DNA of 64,000 bases from Niebla homalea (taxonomy: Eukaryota > Ascomycota > Lecanoromycetes > Lecanorales > Ramalinaceae): the NCBI GenBank assembly GCA_019925105.1, contig JAHGAU010000003.1:310001-374000 (forward strand). Direction: 5' to 3'. Of this stretch, positions 1-12,200 are shown one piece after another. The notes beneath the pieces were generated by a model. It did not search any database. It saw nothing but the letters and a program-made list of their open reading frames with translations, and was not told where the DNA came from. Position 1 is the stretch's first letter, and every line of letters starts with the position of its first letter. A program made the position numbers and the translations under genes.

Positions 1-2
1 TG

Positions 3-476
3 CCAAATGTCAAAAGCCAGAGGATCAACATCTGGAGCCTCATCCTCACCCACTCCCAATCACGCGCTGACCAGCCAACTTCTGCCCCCATCCCTGAAGG
101 CGATACCAGCACGACCTTCAAAAACGCCACACTAGATGATCTAGGTAGGTTCTGTCGAGAGCGCTTCTCCGTTAAGGAAGGTGAGACGCAACCAGAACCA
201 CCCATTGCATCCGACAGATTTGGTGTCCTGGACGAGCGCTCTTTGCGGGACGACACGATGATGCTTGTACGCTGGGAGAAGTGGAGTGAGCCCATAGATC
301 CCAACTGGCCGGACGACGATGATGCGTGGCGAGACCTTGAAGGGTGGGCGAATGTGCGAGTGTCATTCCGTTATGCCCCGAAAGCGGTGGGAGGCGTGAG
401 CGAGGATCTTCAGGTTTCCGATATGAAATATAATCTGGAGGAGCGAGATGATGGGGTGTGGCTGAAGGACTCTTGA
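3..476 (+). CDS. 3' end of an unidentified protein-coding gene (cut by the left edge)
   Basis: An open frame runs from the first bases of the window to a TGA at 474-476, about 157 codons, without an ATG until codon 81. It is therefore most likely the last exon of a gene that starts to the left. The visible part is hydrophilic, rich in Asp, Glu, Trp and Pro, with a Trp/Asp-rich patch (WEKWSEPIDPNWPDDDDAW) near the middle. There is no transmembrane segment and no domain that I recognise. Codon use resembles the neighbouring real genes. The 5' boundary, any splice acceptor and the function cannot be told from this window. Confidence 0.55.
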   Translation, partial: PNVKSQRINIWSLILTHSQSRADQPTSAPIPEGDTSTTFKNATLDDLGRFCRERFSVKEGETQPEPPIASDRFGVLDERSLRDDTMMLVRWEKWSEPIDPNWPDDDDAWRDLEGWANVRVSFRYAPKAVGGVSEDLQVSDMKYNLEERDDGVWLKDS

Positions 477-1257
477 GCCTTGACTTGTGGAATACGTCTT
501 TGTAATGCCGTGAGCAGACATCAATGGTATGATCCAGATAGTCGTCAATTGGGACAGAGGCCTATGGATCATCGGTAGCAAATCATCGCTCCACACTCAG
601 ACAATCATATATAGACCCAGCCTCGCAAGTGCTGCCTTCGAATATAAAAATGGCGCAGGAAACCATTCCCAGGCCGATCTTCATGTAAGAAAACTCTCAA
701 TCCTCTTCAATTGCTTATACCACAATATGATACAATTTTTTGCCAATCGTCATCACGGCATGGCTCAGAGCATATCTAAAGAGCAATATCTTCAGTTCAC
801 TTCCTAGTATCAACAATGAATCTTGCATTCCTTACGCTTCTCCAAAAGCGTCTATCCACGGGAAAAATTCCACTCTCGTTGTAATCTACTCAAGAAAATC
901 TTCCTGAAGGCTGCAAGGCCACATTGAGGGACACTTGACTAAGAACACCCTCGAAAGGGTGTAAAGTTCGTCAGAGTCTGAATAGGGGGTGGATGCCTAA
1001 GGGTAAAAATGGAAGTGTAGCTGGATATTTCCGTTCGTTGCGCAGGTACCTATATTCACAGCCTAATCGGCGGGCTTGGCCCGCCTGCGGGGTACAGGGT
1101 CAGAACGCTAAGCGCATGGCCCGCAACCCCCCGGGTATAAGCCAGTAGGCACTGTTCAGGGATTTCTAGACCTCGAGCTACCAGAGCTGGCAGGAGTATT
1201 CGACTGTTGAACGTTTCCAATGCTGATGGTCGGAGGTATCGCCACCGAAGGACAACA
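477..1257. other. intergenic region upstream of the Laa1/HEATR5-like gene
   Basis: This holds no convincing gene. Short frames here have no recognisable product. It should contain the 3' end of the preceding transcript and the promoter and 5' UTR of the HEAT-repeat gene at 1258. I see no clear TATA box or repeat. Confidence 0.5.
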
Positions 1258-4200
1258 ATGTCACAGCCTCGTATAGCCACACCATCGGCGAATGGCCAAG
1301 CCAATGGAGCTGTCCCGAAGCCTGAAGGGCCTGGCGTTCGACTTGATGTCCAGAAGCTCCATTCGTTGCCCTCGGAGCAGCAAGACCTATATCTCTTCAC
1401 ATTTGCTGTTGAGCTGGAAAGCCACGTTGCGTCGTTGAGCTATGAAGAGTTGTGCTCTCAGCAATCCCCTTTAAACCAAGAGATTCATCGGATCATCAAC
1501 CTCTCGTCCCCCGCGCCCTCGAAAGCGGTTCGAAGTAACATTGGTCGAGCATTTGGGCGCATACTAGGCAGTGGAAACAGAAAGACATTATTTGAATCTG
1601 TCAATCAACTTGTGGCAGTCATCAATGCAGGAAAGGGAGAGAAGGATCTACAAAACAGACACGCTGCTGTCCATTGCTTAGGAGAGGTTTATCGCGCAGC
1701 TGGAGATAGCGCCATCAATCTCTCGAGTCTAGCTTGCTCGAGTCTTCTCCGCCTGTTGAAGCCGGCACAGAGCCATGCCGGGCTACGGGCCGCAATACTG
1801 AGAGCTTTGACGAAGATTATTGCCTCAATTGAGAGGTCGATCGATGAGGTAGTCGCGCGCGACATTTGGAAGCAAGCCCGAAAGATCGCAGCAGACGACA
1901 GAATCCCGCTGGCTCAGGCGAGAGCTTGCGCATGCCTCGAGACTCTTGTTCGCTGCACCAATCTATTCGACACAACGAGCCACTTCGAAGATGTACGCCT
2001 TGCAATCTGGAAGGCTGGTGAAACCCCTGTTAGTGCTGTTCGACACGCCGCAGCATCCTGTCTTGCCGCAGTCTTTGTCAAGGCCTACTCAGACGCTACA
2101 CCATCTGCCTTTGTGCCAAAACCATTGAAAAAAAGAAAGACTGCGGCTCAGATACAGGATGAAGCTATCGAGAACGGCATCGGGGATGCTTCCAGGCCAG
2201 CATCTCCTTCAAACACCAAAAGAGCGGAGAAGCTTGTCTTATCACTTTCCGATATCATGAGGCATCTCTCGGCAAAGTACACCTTTCCCACGACCAGCAA
2301 CAGGATACGCGCTACTATTGCCCATTGCTATATGAAAGTGTTCTCAAGCCTTGGGCCATCTGTTATCGAATCAAACTCTATTCGAGTGCTTGAACACCTG
2401 CTGAATGAGCTGTTGACCAGCCACATAATCTCACACGACCGCTACAAGCAATTGATGACCCGGAGGCTTGTACAAAAGATCTTGGTTAACTGTGTCAGCC
2501 TCAAGATACTTGGTGAAGCAGGACGCTTGAACGTCGCCAGAGCACTCGTCAATAATGTACTCAAATACTATCCGCAGGTGGTCAAAGAGATCCCAGCACC
2601 TTCGAAGCACGCTTTGATATCTGCACTGGACGCTTTGGCCTCTTTAGTAGGGTCCTTGGGATCAGCTTTTCGCTCGTTAGGAGATTCCTGCCGCGAGGCA
2701 CTTGTGCAAGTGCTACAACATCCAAGCTATACAGTACAAGTGCATGCAGCTCATTGCTTGCGTGCTCTGGTCCTTGCCTGCCCACAGCAGCTTCTTTCAT
2801 GTGCCTCAATTTGTATGAACAGCGTCACGCGAGAGCTAGGCTTGCTTACATCGGGTACTCCAGGCAAAGTCGCTCCACGAAAATGTGTTGGATACGCCAA
2901 TGGATTGGCTGCAGTGCTTAGCGTGTCACCTGCTCAGCCATTATACGGCTCCTTAGAAATCAGCTCAAGAGTGCTCAACATTGCCATCGACTTGCTCAAA
3001 TCTAGTAGTCAAGCGGATCTTCGAATAGCGGGCACTCAGGTACAGGTGGCATGGATCTTGATCGGTGGTCTAATGGCTTTGGGTCCCAATTTCGTCAAAA
3101 TCCACCTCTCTCAATTTCTTTTACTATGGAGGAATGCGCTACCAAAACCTCTGACAAAGGATAACGTCAAGCAAAGGTCTTCCGCTGAGGTACACTATCT
3201 GACTTCTATCCGGGAGTGTACGCTCGGGTCAATACTTCTATTTCTAGAGTTCAACAGCAAATTGCTCACGACCGATGTTGCAAAGCGTCTTGCGATAACG
3301 CTGCAGAATACAATCGAATACCTTGACAGTATAGCAGACAAAAAAGGTGTCGACGATGTTGCGCAACGAGCGGTCTCTTCTTTAAGTGTTCAGGACCTTG
3401 TACTCATGGTAAGGAGAAGAGTGCTCCAATGTTATTCCAGGCTTATCACCATCAGCGCTCACGTCAGCGGAGAAACACTGTCGCATTCCAACCTCCTCAC
3501 GTTTGCTGTGAGCTTGATAGCAGACCCTGATGGTTATGCGCCTGGCTCGCTCAGTTCTTCGATTGCTAACACTTCAGGTACCTTTGAATCGATCTGGGAT
3601 GTTGCAGATAATTCTGCCTTTGGGATGACTGGAATCGTGCGGAGAGACAGACTCAGGCTTCTGCCTGGTGAGCAGCCCAATGACAAGTTTAAGAGCGGCG
3701 AGGAGCTTGAAGCAAGCGTGGATGACATTGTTCGTGGAGAAATTATCGGCTCCCAGAGAATCGAATGCTGACCGATGCAGCTTTCAAGCCCTATATCAGG
3801 TGCCCGAGAACATGACTCGATATGTCTCTATGTCAACAGCCAGCAAGGGGCTGAAAACTTACCAGATCCTCCCGCCACAGAGGTCGTGAATGCGGCAGTG
3901 ACACTGTTCGCCACAGCCTTTCCTCTACAAAGCTCCAAGGTGCAAGAAGGCCTTCTAGAACAGGTCGCAACCTTTCTTTCTTCTCCTTCTCTTCAAAGGG
4001 AACCCGGAAGGCGTGCGGCTGTTACTGTCAATAGCGCTGTTGCTCTATTGAGCGCGCTTAAAGTTGCAGTCGGTGAGACTCTTGCTGACAGGGGGGATAT
4101 TAAAAGTCAGATCGTTGAGAAGGCGTTTGAGGAGATCCTGCGAGTGAGTCTGTGACCTGGATTGGCCTATTGGCGTCCACTCATTCTTTCTCTAGGCACT

Positions 4201-7200
4201 TGTCATCAATCGAGATCAAACAATCCGTCTGCTAGCCTATGAAGGCATTGGGAGGCTCTGCAACAATGCAGGAAATGCCTTCACCTCAAGCGAGGTCGAC
4301 AGCTTGATCGATACGATTGTGGCCAACAGAGACCCGAACGCTCGCGCCGGCTGTTCCATGGCCCTTGGCTCCATTCATTCGCAGGTTGGGGGCATGGCTG
4401 CGGGCTTACACATGAAGAAGATCCATGGCGTTTTGATGTCACTATGCGGTGATCCAACTCCCGTAGTACACCACTGCGCAATCAAGGCTTTGTCTCAAGT
4501 TGCAGATTCTGCAGGTCTTACCTTCTCAGGAAACGTGTCTAGCACTCTTGGCCTTCTTGCACAGCTTTGGACAAGCGACAGCCACAATGAAGAGTCATCT
4601 TCAACATCTACCTCCACTGTGGAGCTCGAATATCCCACCGCTGTAGCCATAGCGCATTGCGTGGATACTCTGGTCAATGTTCTTGGCCCCGATATCCAGG
4701 TTATGAGCAAAGCCAGAGAATTAATGCTCACCCTGATGAAGCAATTTGCACTAGACAATTTTGAGGTGCAGGCCGAGTGTCTCCAATCATGGGAACATAT
4801 GAATCTGTATGATTCTGTACACGTTGACATGGCGAGTTACGTTCAACGATTACAACAAAATTTGGAGTCGCCGTTCATCACGGTAAGGGAGGTCGCTGTT
4901 GATGGCCTTTACAGTCTCATGCGAAGAGACGCCGAGCTTGTCCTCCACCTGGGTCAACAGCGACTAGAGGACCAGATCTGGATGGCCCTAAACGTCGATC
5001 CTGAGAATGAGGGATTGCGGAACATAATACTGACGTGGCTCGGCCAATCCAGTTTGACCGAGTGCGACAAATGGATTACGAGGTGTCAACAAGTCCTTAC
5101 CAAGAAATCTAAGGAACCAATTGAGTCACATCCTGTGCCCGAACCAAAGTCTGCAGCTCCCGAGCTCCAAGATGAGGAGGTAGCCGGTTTCAATGTTTCT
5201 GATGGCAAAGATCAAGTTTCAGGTACTCTGCCTGAGGCCGCTCAGGAGCTCCTTCGATGGCAGGTACGAGCCTTTGCAATGGAATGTTTGAGCGATGTTG
5301 TTGCCATTATTGGCAAAAACATGGAACTGGAGGCCGAGTCGCTGGCTGGCCATGCCTTGCAGAACAGGATTGCTGACGTGATTCGACTGGCTTTCCTCGC
5401 GTCAACGGCTTCGGTGGTCGAACTTCAAGTTGGTGGGCTAAGGCTCATCGATCAGATCCTGAAGGTGAGATCACGCTGTCAGATGGGTCCATGGCAGATG
5501 CTAATTAAGTTAGATCTTTGGTGCCATGCCTGATCCCGATTTCTCAGAGGCCTTACTTCTCGAGCAGTACCAGGCTCAGATCAGTTCAGCGTTGACGCCA
5601 GCTTTCGCGGCTGACTCATCCCCTGATCTGGCTTCTGCAGCGGTCAATGTTTGCGCCACCTTTGTATCGGCTGGTCTCGTAACGGATGTTGATCGAATGG
5701 GCCGTATACTCAAGCTGTTGGTGACTGCACTTGAAAGCTTCACTGGTGATTACACCTGAGAAATTCGTTAAGGTATGATGAGTACTGACGTCCAGCAGAC
5801 GACTCGCAAGACTCGGCTGTAGGTGATCTACGAGGATTGAGCTCTAACGCCCAGACCATGATCAGAATGTCTGTCTTGTCTGCCTGGGCTGAATTGCAGG
5901 TCGCAAGCACACATCAGGAATATCTTGTCAAAGTAGTCAAACCCCACGTGGCAAAGCTTACACCTCTTTGGCTTTCGTCGCTCCAAGAATTTGCCAGACT
6001 CCGCTTCGAGCCGGACATCTCGAACAACACGGGGCCTGCAAGGCTTGACGAAAGTCTGGATGTAGTATACTCTGCTCTGAATCGACAGACCCTTCTCAAG
6101 GTATGTCAAAGCGCCACGCACTGAGTAGTCTTACGCTTACATCTCTACAGTTCTATCAAGACTCCTGGCTCAAGCTTGTCGAGGCTATTGCAAGCCTAAT
6201 CGATCAGGACATCGATTTTGTCTTTGATGCTCTGGACGGCAGGACGGGAGAAGTACGGCCTAACGGGGTGAAAAGGAATGCCAACGAAATCAACTATCGC
6301 GATGAGCCTGCAGCATTCTTCTTTGTCCTTTTTGGTATCGTCATCGAAGCATTGACCACAAGACCAGCAGGCGACTCCGCTCGCAGTGAGAGTCAGACTC
6401 TCGGTATACTCTCCGCCTTGAAACGAATCCTACGCCCCTCAGTAGCAGGAAACGCCATTTTCCAAGACAGCGTCTTTTCCGAGACAATGGAGCTATTCGA
6501 CCGTCTCGCTCTGACCGAAGGTGTCGAGGTCCAAATCGTCATGGTAGAGATCGCGCGAAGCCTCTGCCTCATGCACCCTTCAGCTCGCGATGATGACACG
6601 AACGAGGACCACCTATCCGAAGATATCGAACAGCTCTTCGAACTCACCCGCATCATCGTCCTGGTCCTCGCCGGCGTTCTCCCCAATCTCTCCTCGCAAA
6701 ACCCCTCCGCTCGCCCACATAACCTCCCTGACGAAACAAGCGTGCTCGTCATCCAAAAATCTCTCACCGCCCTCGTCGACGCCGCCGACATCTTCCCAGC
6801 TGTGATCAAGCACGATTTGCATGCCAGCATCCTCCACATCATCTGCACGATCGTGGGAACTGGAGTCTGCCAAGCTAACGTTGTCCCCCAAGCCTTACCC
6901 GTGTTCAAGCGCTTCCTACAACGGATGGTCCATCCACAACAACAACAACAACAACCCAACGACAGCATCCGCGAAATCCTCCACGCCACCATTTCCCGCC
7001 TCCTCACTATCCTTTCCCATGCCCAGCGGCGCGATTCCGAGCACTCCCTCTCCTGCGCGAAGAATACCCTCCTCGCCCTGACCATTCTGCTCTCCACCAC
7101 CGCCCGTGCTTTGCCATCAAATTCCCCTCTTGTGATCTCGGCACTGGACGCCATACTTGACACCCTCTCGGACATCGGCCTCGCCCCTGTTGCGGCGAAT

Positions 7201-7752
7201 TGTCTCCGCAGCTTATTACTCCTCTTGCCGAAACACCCCGCCGATGAGAGCATGGCACGATACCTCTTCCCCCGATTAGTGCGGTTCGTCGTTGATGTCC
7301 AAGACGTCCCGGATCCCGAGGGCGTGCGAGGAACCCTGGCGGGGGCACTCGTAAGTCTCGCCGCAACGGTGGAAGGGGAGAAGGCAAAGGCGGGGTTGCT
7401 TTGCGTGGTTGTACCGATGCTGCTCACGCGCGCCGCTTCCGTCATGACTGATCAGGAGGAGGACGGGGAGGGCGCAGCGAGACGGAGGGGGAAAGAAAGG
7501 AAAGCGGTATACGTGGAAACGGCGAGACGCCTGCTAGAACTGGCAGGCGAGAAAAGCTTGACGCCGATCTTCCGCGGGGTGGTCAGGAAGATGAGTGCAA
7601 GTCAGAGGGCGTTCATGGAGATGGTGATTAGGGAAGGTGGTGCTGCCACCGGCGGCAAGGGTGCAAGGGGTGTTGGTGGTGGAGAGGGCGAGGGGGATGG
7701 GGTTGGGGAAAAGGGAGAGCCGAGTATTGCGCTGAAGATGAATTTCGGGTGA
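1258..7752 (+). CDS. laa1: giant HEAT-repeat protein, Laa1/HEATR5 family (AP-1/clathrin trafficking accessory factor)
   Basis: Predicted 2,074 aa, close to yeast Laa1 and human HEATR5B (about 2,000-2,070 aa). Exons as read: 1258-3733, 3800-4143, 4196-5464, 5514-5745, 5799-6100, 6151-7752; their sum is a multiple of three. The ATG at 1258 is the first in the frame. Helical HEAT repeats run throughout. Family signatures include LPDPPATEVVNAA after intron 1 and GAMPDPDFSEALLLEQYQAQ at the start of exon 4. The tail is Gly/Glu-rich and looks disordered. Family members bind the AP-1 adaptor and work in clathrin traffic between trans-Golgi and endosomes. The first intron is the only uncertain one: a TGA at 3769-3771 sits inside a good branch site (TGCTGAC, 3766-3772), so the stop is intronic. 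Other in-frame choices there are 3668-3799 and 3718-3780. The last exon is markedly more C-ending in codon use than the first. Confidence 0.9.
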
Positions 7753-8407
7753 CGTTGGAGGTGTTAAGGATGGATGAAGGGGTGAAGGGGGCCCCCAGGG
7801 ATGTCCACAGTACACGTGTATATATGTATATATATTACATATACCCATACACCCCGAACTTAGGATCGGCAGTTGCCGTTTTCGATCGGGAAAGGGAGCA
7901 GGGCTACGAAAGTCGTGGGGCATTGGCTCACAGCTTTAGACAGAGCGAAAAGGGAGCGACGAGGGAACAAGGGAAAACAATAAGGCATCATATACACGTA
8001 CACCCCCGCGATATACCTATACGCCCCCAGATTCCCTGCCTGCCTGCAAAGTCTGCAATCTGATCCCCAAGACCCAAGTATGCCTCTCCGACTTACCTTT
8101 AATTAGCGGGAGAAGCAACGTCCCACCGAACGCAACCATTGATTTACCAATGAATCAGGGTGCCGTTCCGCCCCCCAAACTCGTTCGGCGCCAGGCAATC
8201 AGTAAATCTGCTCTTTCTTGTTCCATTGACGATTTGGTTCATGCTATAACATGGTAACGAAGGTGCGGAGTCACACATATCTCGAAATTACCACTCCCCT
8301 TTTCTACATCATCCTGAACCTGCTGCGGAGACCAACATGCGTTACTAGTTGTGAGCCCCTGTTCATTCCCTCGAGATAGTCGCGACATTCATCTCTGCTG
8401 CGCAATG
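7753..8407. other. intergenic region between laa1 and the NLR-like locus
   Basis: No gene is seen. It contains an AT-alternating stretch (about 7819-7850, TATA/CATATA-rich) and, further on, a C-rich/TATA mixed block at 7999-8040 that recurs in diverged form near 51.2 kb. It separates the conserved laa1 gene from the accessory NLR-protease-gasdermin island. Confidence 0.5.
7999..8040 (+). repeat. copy A of a diverged dispersed repeat
   Basis: The block beginning TACACCCCCGCGATATACC and ending in GATTCCCTGCC aligns by eye with 51216-51260 (TACACCCCCATGATATATAC ... GATTCCCCCTGC), with a few small indels. Both copies lie in non-coding DNA about 43 kb apart. The family, if any, is unknown. Confidence 0.4.
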
Positions 8408-8830
8408 TTATTTCCCAGCTGCCGTGCTGTTGACACCCTTGCCTGACGAGCCTGGGTCCAAACCCTCCATGCGCCACTTGCTAAGCGTGTCTCTCGACTC
8501 CTTCGTCAATGGGTGGTCTTGGCCAAGGGTCTGCTTCCGTTTTGCCACGCATTCTTCCATAAGCACGATAGCCCTTTCATTCTCGCCTTTTTCCTTCAAG
8601 ATGTATGCAAAGTTGTTCATGCTGACCAGCGTGTCGGGATGCTCCTCGCCTAATACCCTCTTCCTCATCTTCATTACCTACACTTCCAGCTGTTCCGCTT
8701 CCGTCCAGCGTCCTTGGTTCCCATATATCGAAGCTAAGTTAGCTAAGCTAATCAACGTATCAGGATGATCCTCGCCTAATACCCTCTTCCTCGTCTCTAT
8801 TACTCATACTTCCAGCTCTTCAGCCTCCTT
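8408..8830 (-). pseudogene. decayed 3' extension of the NLR's TPR array (beyond the first stop)
   Basis: The NLR reading frame continues past its TAG at 8831-8833 and still encodes recognisable TPR units of the kinesin-light-chain type down to a final stop at 8408. It is broken by two more in-frame stops, TGA at 8804-8806 and TAG at 8678-8680. Each lies where sister repeats carry a codon one or two transitions away (Gln or Trp in the neighbouring units). The last piece, 8408-8674, is open and ends as a normal TPR C-terminus. So the ancestral protein probably carried more TPRs and the array has been truncated by transitions. Whether the shortened protein is functional is unknown. Confidence 0.7.
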
Positions 8831-9275
8831 CTAGCGTCTTTGATCCCTGTATATAGTAGCTAATTTAGCTATACTAATCAACGTATCAGGATCCTCCTCG
8901 CCTAATACCTTCTTCCTCACCTCTATTACTTGCACTTCTAGCTTTTCCGCTTCCGTCCAGCGTCCCTGATTCCTGTATGTCGAACCTAGATCGTTCATAC
9001 TGCTCAGCGTATCACGATGCTCCTCACCTAGCACTTTCTTCCTCGTCTCCATCACTCGCACTTGCAACTGTTCCGCCTCCCTCCAGCGCCCCTGCAAGCC
9101 ATATGCTAGGCCTGCTATTACCATACTGCTTAGAGTCTTGTCGTCCTCTTGGCCAAGTATTTTCTCCCTGACTTCCATCGCCATTTCGGACAGATTGACA
9201 GCCTCAGTTATATTACCTCTCTCCCATGCGTACCAGGCTGCATTATGTAATAGGGAAGCCCATTCTCTTAACGAC
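8645..9275 (-). repeat. 126-bp tandem repeat encoding TPR units
   Basis: A marker string (CTCGCC or CTCACC on the plus strand) recurs at 8645, 8771, 8897 and 9023, exactly 126 bp apart, with a weaker copy at 9149. 126 bp is 42 codons, the period of kinesin-light-chain-type TPRs. Units contain the signature (K/R)(K/R)VLGEEHPDTL. Copies 8645-9023 are the most alike at DNA level, which suggests recent unequal exchange or conversion within the array. Confidence 0.85.
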
Positions 9276-12200
9276 TCGTCCTCCGTTGGCCGTTGTGTGA
9301 CTGCTGACTTTACATGGGGGAAAAGCGCTTGGCAGCGTGTCCAATCCTTGTACTCTCCATTTGGAAATTCGGCGGATAGGTTCTTGATGTAACGCTGTTT
9401 CCACTGCTCGAGCTCTCCGTTGGCCTCCAACCATTCCCGCGCGGCTAGTTGCACCAGTGCATACATTTTAAAGGTCCTATCCTTCTCGAAGGAGAGGAAA
9501 CAGTAGCTCGTTAACGTCTGAACGTCTTCTTTAAACCCAACATCCTCGCTGTATTCTGATGCGCTATTTTCTTCATCTTCCTCATCATCCTCCTCCTTCT
9601 CTTTCTCTTCCCTTCCCTTCACCTTTCCGTCCTCATGCTTGTCGACCTTTTCTAGGCTCCTATGACCTTGTTCATATGCTGCTCGATTCTGAAGTAGGAC
9701 TACAGGGATGCTTTGTGGGTCAAAAAAGCTCATCAGCGACAGCAAGTCGGCTGCGGATGGCCGAGTCCGACGGATGTGTCCGAATGAGGTCTGCCATGAG
9801 GTAATGATGGTGTTTGAGGCCTCCGGGTCTCTCCGAAGCCCGCCACCTTCATGAATCAGAACACTCCTCTTGCGATCGCTTTTCCGGAATGTTTTGAGGT
9901 ATTGCCGCACGGAATATCGTGGTGATCGTCGAGAGATATATGAGGCTGCTTGGACAATCGCAAGCGGTATGAATTCCAACGCAGCCGCGAGTTCTATGTG
10001 GTCCTTTTCATTTTTATGCCCAATCGATTCTAGCTTCTTGTCTAAGAGCTCGACTGCGTTAGTTTCATGCATTGGGTTGATTAGTATAATATCTATATGT
10101 TCTGAAACTTTCAAAGCTGACTCTTGACTTCGCGTCGTAATAAGGATCGACCCTCTTTGGCTTTGAGGAAGGTAATCTAGAAGCGGCCGAAGAGTTTGGC
10201 GACCGGAGTCGTTCGACTGGCTTTCAACAAGAAAACCAGCGTCGTCGAAATTATCGAGAATCATCAGCCACTTTCCCTTGCACTTGCGAAGCCAGTCGTG
10301 TACCAATTTGAATATATTAGCCTTTGGATCATCCCTCGCTCCAATATTGACGACGTCTGCAATTTCTCGATAGTCCTTCTCGAATCGAGCTGCGTTGCTC
10401 GCGTGCACCCAGAAAACCCATACATCTGGTGACCGCTCTCGGGTGCGGTAGGTATATTCGATAGCAAGTTCAGACTTCCCTACGCCACCCAAGCCGAAAA
10501 GCGTTACGCGGCTGGCTGGTTGTGAGCATCGTTCGTCGATTCGCATGAGGAGGTCGCCGCGGTCGATGAAGTCGGGATCGCGTCGGAAAGGAACGGTGGA
10601 GAAGGGTTTCGGAGCGCCTTCGTCAAAGTGTGACCGAAAGGCTCCCGAGTTGATCACACCCTGCAGGAACTCGTCTTCAATGGAGTCTTCGCCGTTGGGG
10701 CGTATGTTGTTCGAATTGAAATACTCCTCAGACTCTGGTATCGCTTCCGGTTGTGGGCCGTCAAAGCTTATATCGCCATCTTCGGGTATTAGAATGTCTT
10801 CTAAAGTATCACTCTCCTGGTCAAGGTTTCTCTGGATCGACCCGACTTGCGACGAGTGAGTGTCGATATCGCCAAGCACGCTCTGGTGATCTGCAGAGAC
10901 GCCTATCGGGACATCTATAGAGATTATTCGCAGAGTGAGAGCCATGACGGCCTGGAGATGTCCGGCTATGTGGCTACCGATCGACTTGTCTGTGGGATTC
11001 TTGGTTGGGGAAGATTTTGCTTTCGTCTTCGCTTCCTGAAGCTGCTGCTCTGTCCGCGCTTGTTGATCGTCGCCACGAATGTACTGATCGGACTCTATAT
11101 AGACCGCCTCTGTTTTGTTGTGCTTGTGACTGCGATCAACATTGGAGTTGTCCCACGACTTCGTGGAAGTCGGCTCTTCTGCATTGCCTTTTCTCTTTTC
11201 CTGAAACGGAGAATCCTGGTGGTCCTCGATGGAGAGGCAGCAGAGAGGGCACTCATTTCGCGGCCGAGGAGAACGAATCCGGCTCTGCTGCACGATGGCC
11301 TGGATTGCTGTTCGATCAAAGACCTTTCCATGGCTGTCGTGAAGGTGACTAGCGAGCTCATCTGGAATGGGAAATATGGTATCGTCGTTGTTGCACAAGG
11401 GGCAGATCCACGACAACGTCGGAAACGCTTCGCGATGCCAATTTTGGCCGTGGGTTATCAGCATATGCGCGAGCCACTTTCCCGAGTTCGCAAACCTGGG
11501 TGATGAGTCGGGGCACTTCTCCGAAATGCAGAGGTACGGTCTGTGGTCCTCGTTCACGTGCTTCCTATGATTCAGACATTGAAATGTCAGAAGACCGCAT
11601 TGGTACCCCATGGAGGCTGCATGGATCTCTTACCGCCATTCGTCTTGGTCAAACTGGTTGATTGGAAGAGAGCTGAAGCACCAATCGCAGGTCATGCTTC
11701 CCTCTGCCGGCCGAGGATAGACTGCCTGACTAACTAGGATAGATGTTGTCGCGCCCTTTACAGAGGAGCTCAACGTCTTCCTCATCCTTGCTTTGGCCTC
11801 GTAGCTGTTGAAGGAGGTGGGCTCCGAGGAAAGCACAGGCTTGGATAGCTGCCGAGACAGCGGTGGGTTCCGAAGCAGCGTTGCCGCTGAATCCCTGCGT
11901 TGTTGAGGTGTCTGCGGATCAAGGTCTGCATCAGCGGTTGACTCTTCTGAGACGGTATACAAAGGGATTTGGGTTTGAGTTCGTGATCTTGGTGCTTGGA
12001 GCTGTTCATGTCGAGCTTTGCGACTCAGGAACACTGCATAAGTTTCGCTCATGGAGTGGGTAAGCAGCTCGAGTAGCTCCTCGCTCGCAGCAGAGTACAT
12101 GGTCTTGAGAGCCAGATATGCAAAACCCTCGAACGAGGTGAAGTCGAATGTTTCTGCAAACTCTCTGGCCTTTGCAGTATGACTTGTCGCCGACGACTGA

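Noticed and set aside
3769..3771. TGA as selenocysteine or programmed read-through in laa1
   Set aside because: Fungi of this kind lack known selenoprotein machinery, and the TGA lies in a canonical branch site of a small in-frame intron.
6393..7445. 350-codon minus-strand frame
   Set aside because: Antisense to the last exon of laa1; its openness follows from the C-ending codons of the real gene.
10847..11503. 218-codon plus-strand frame
   Set aside because: Antisense to the NLR finger region, with no recognisable features.
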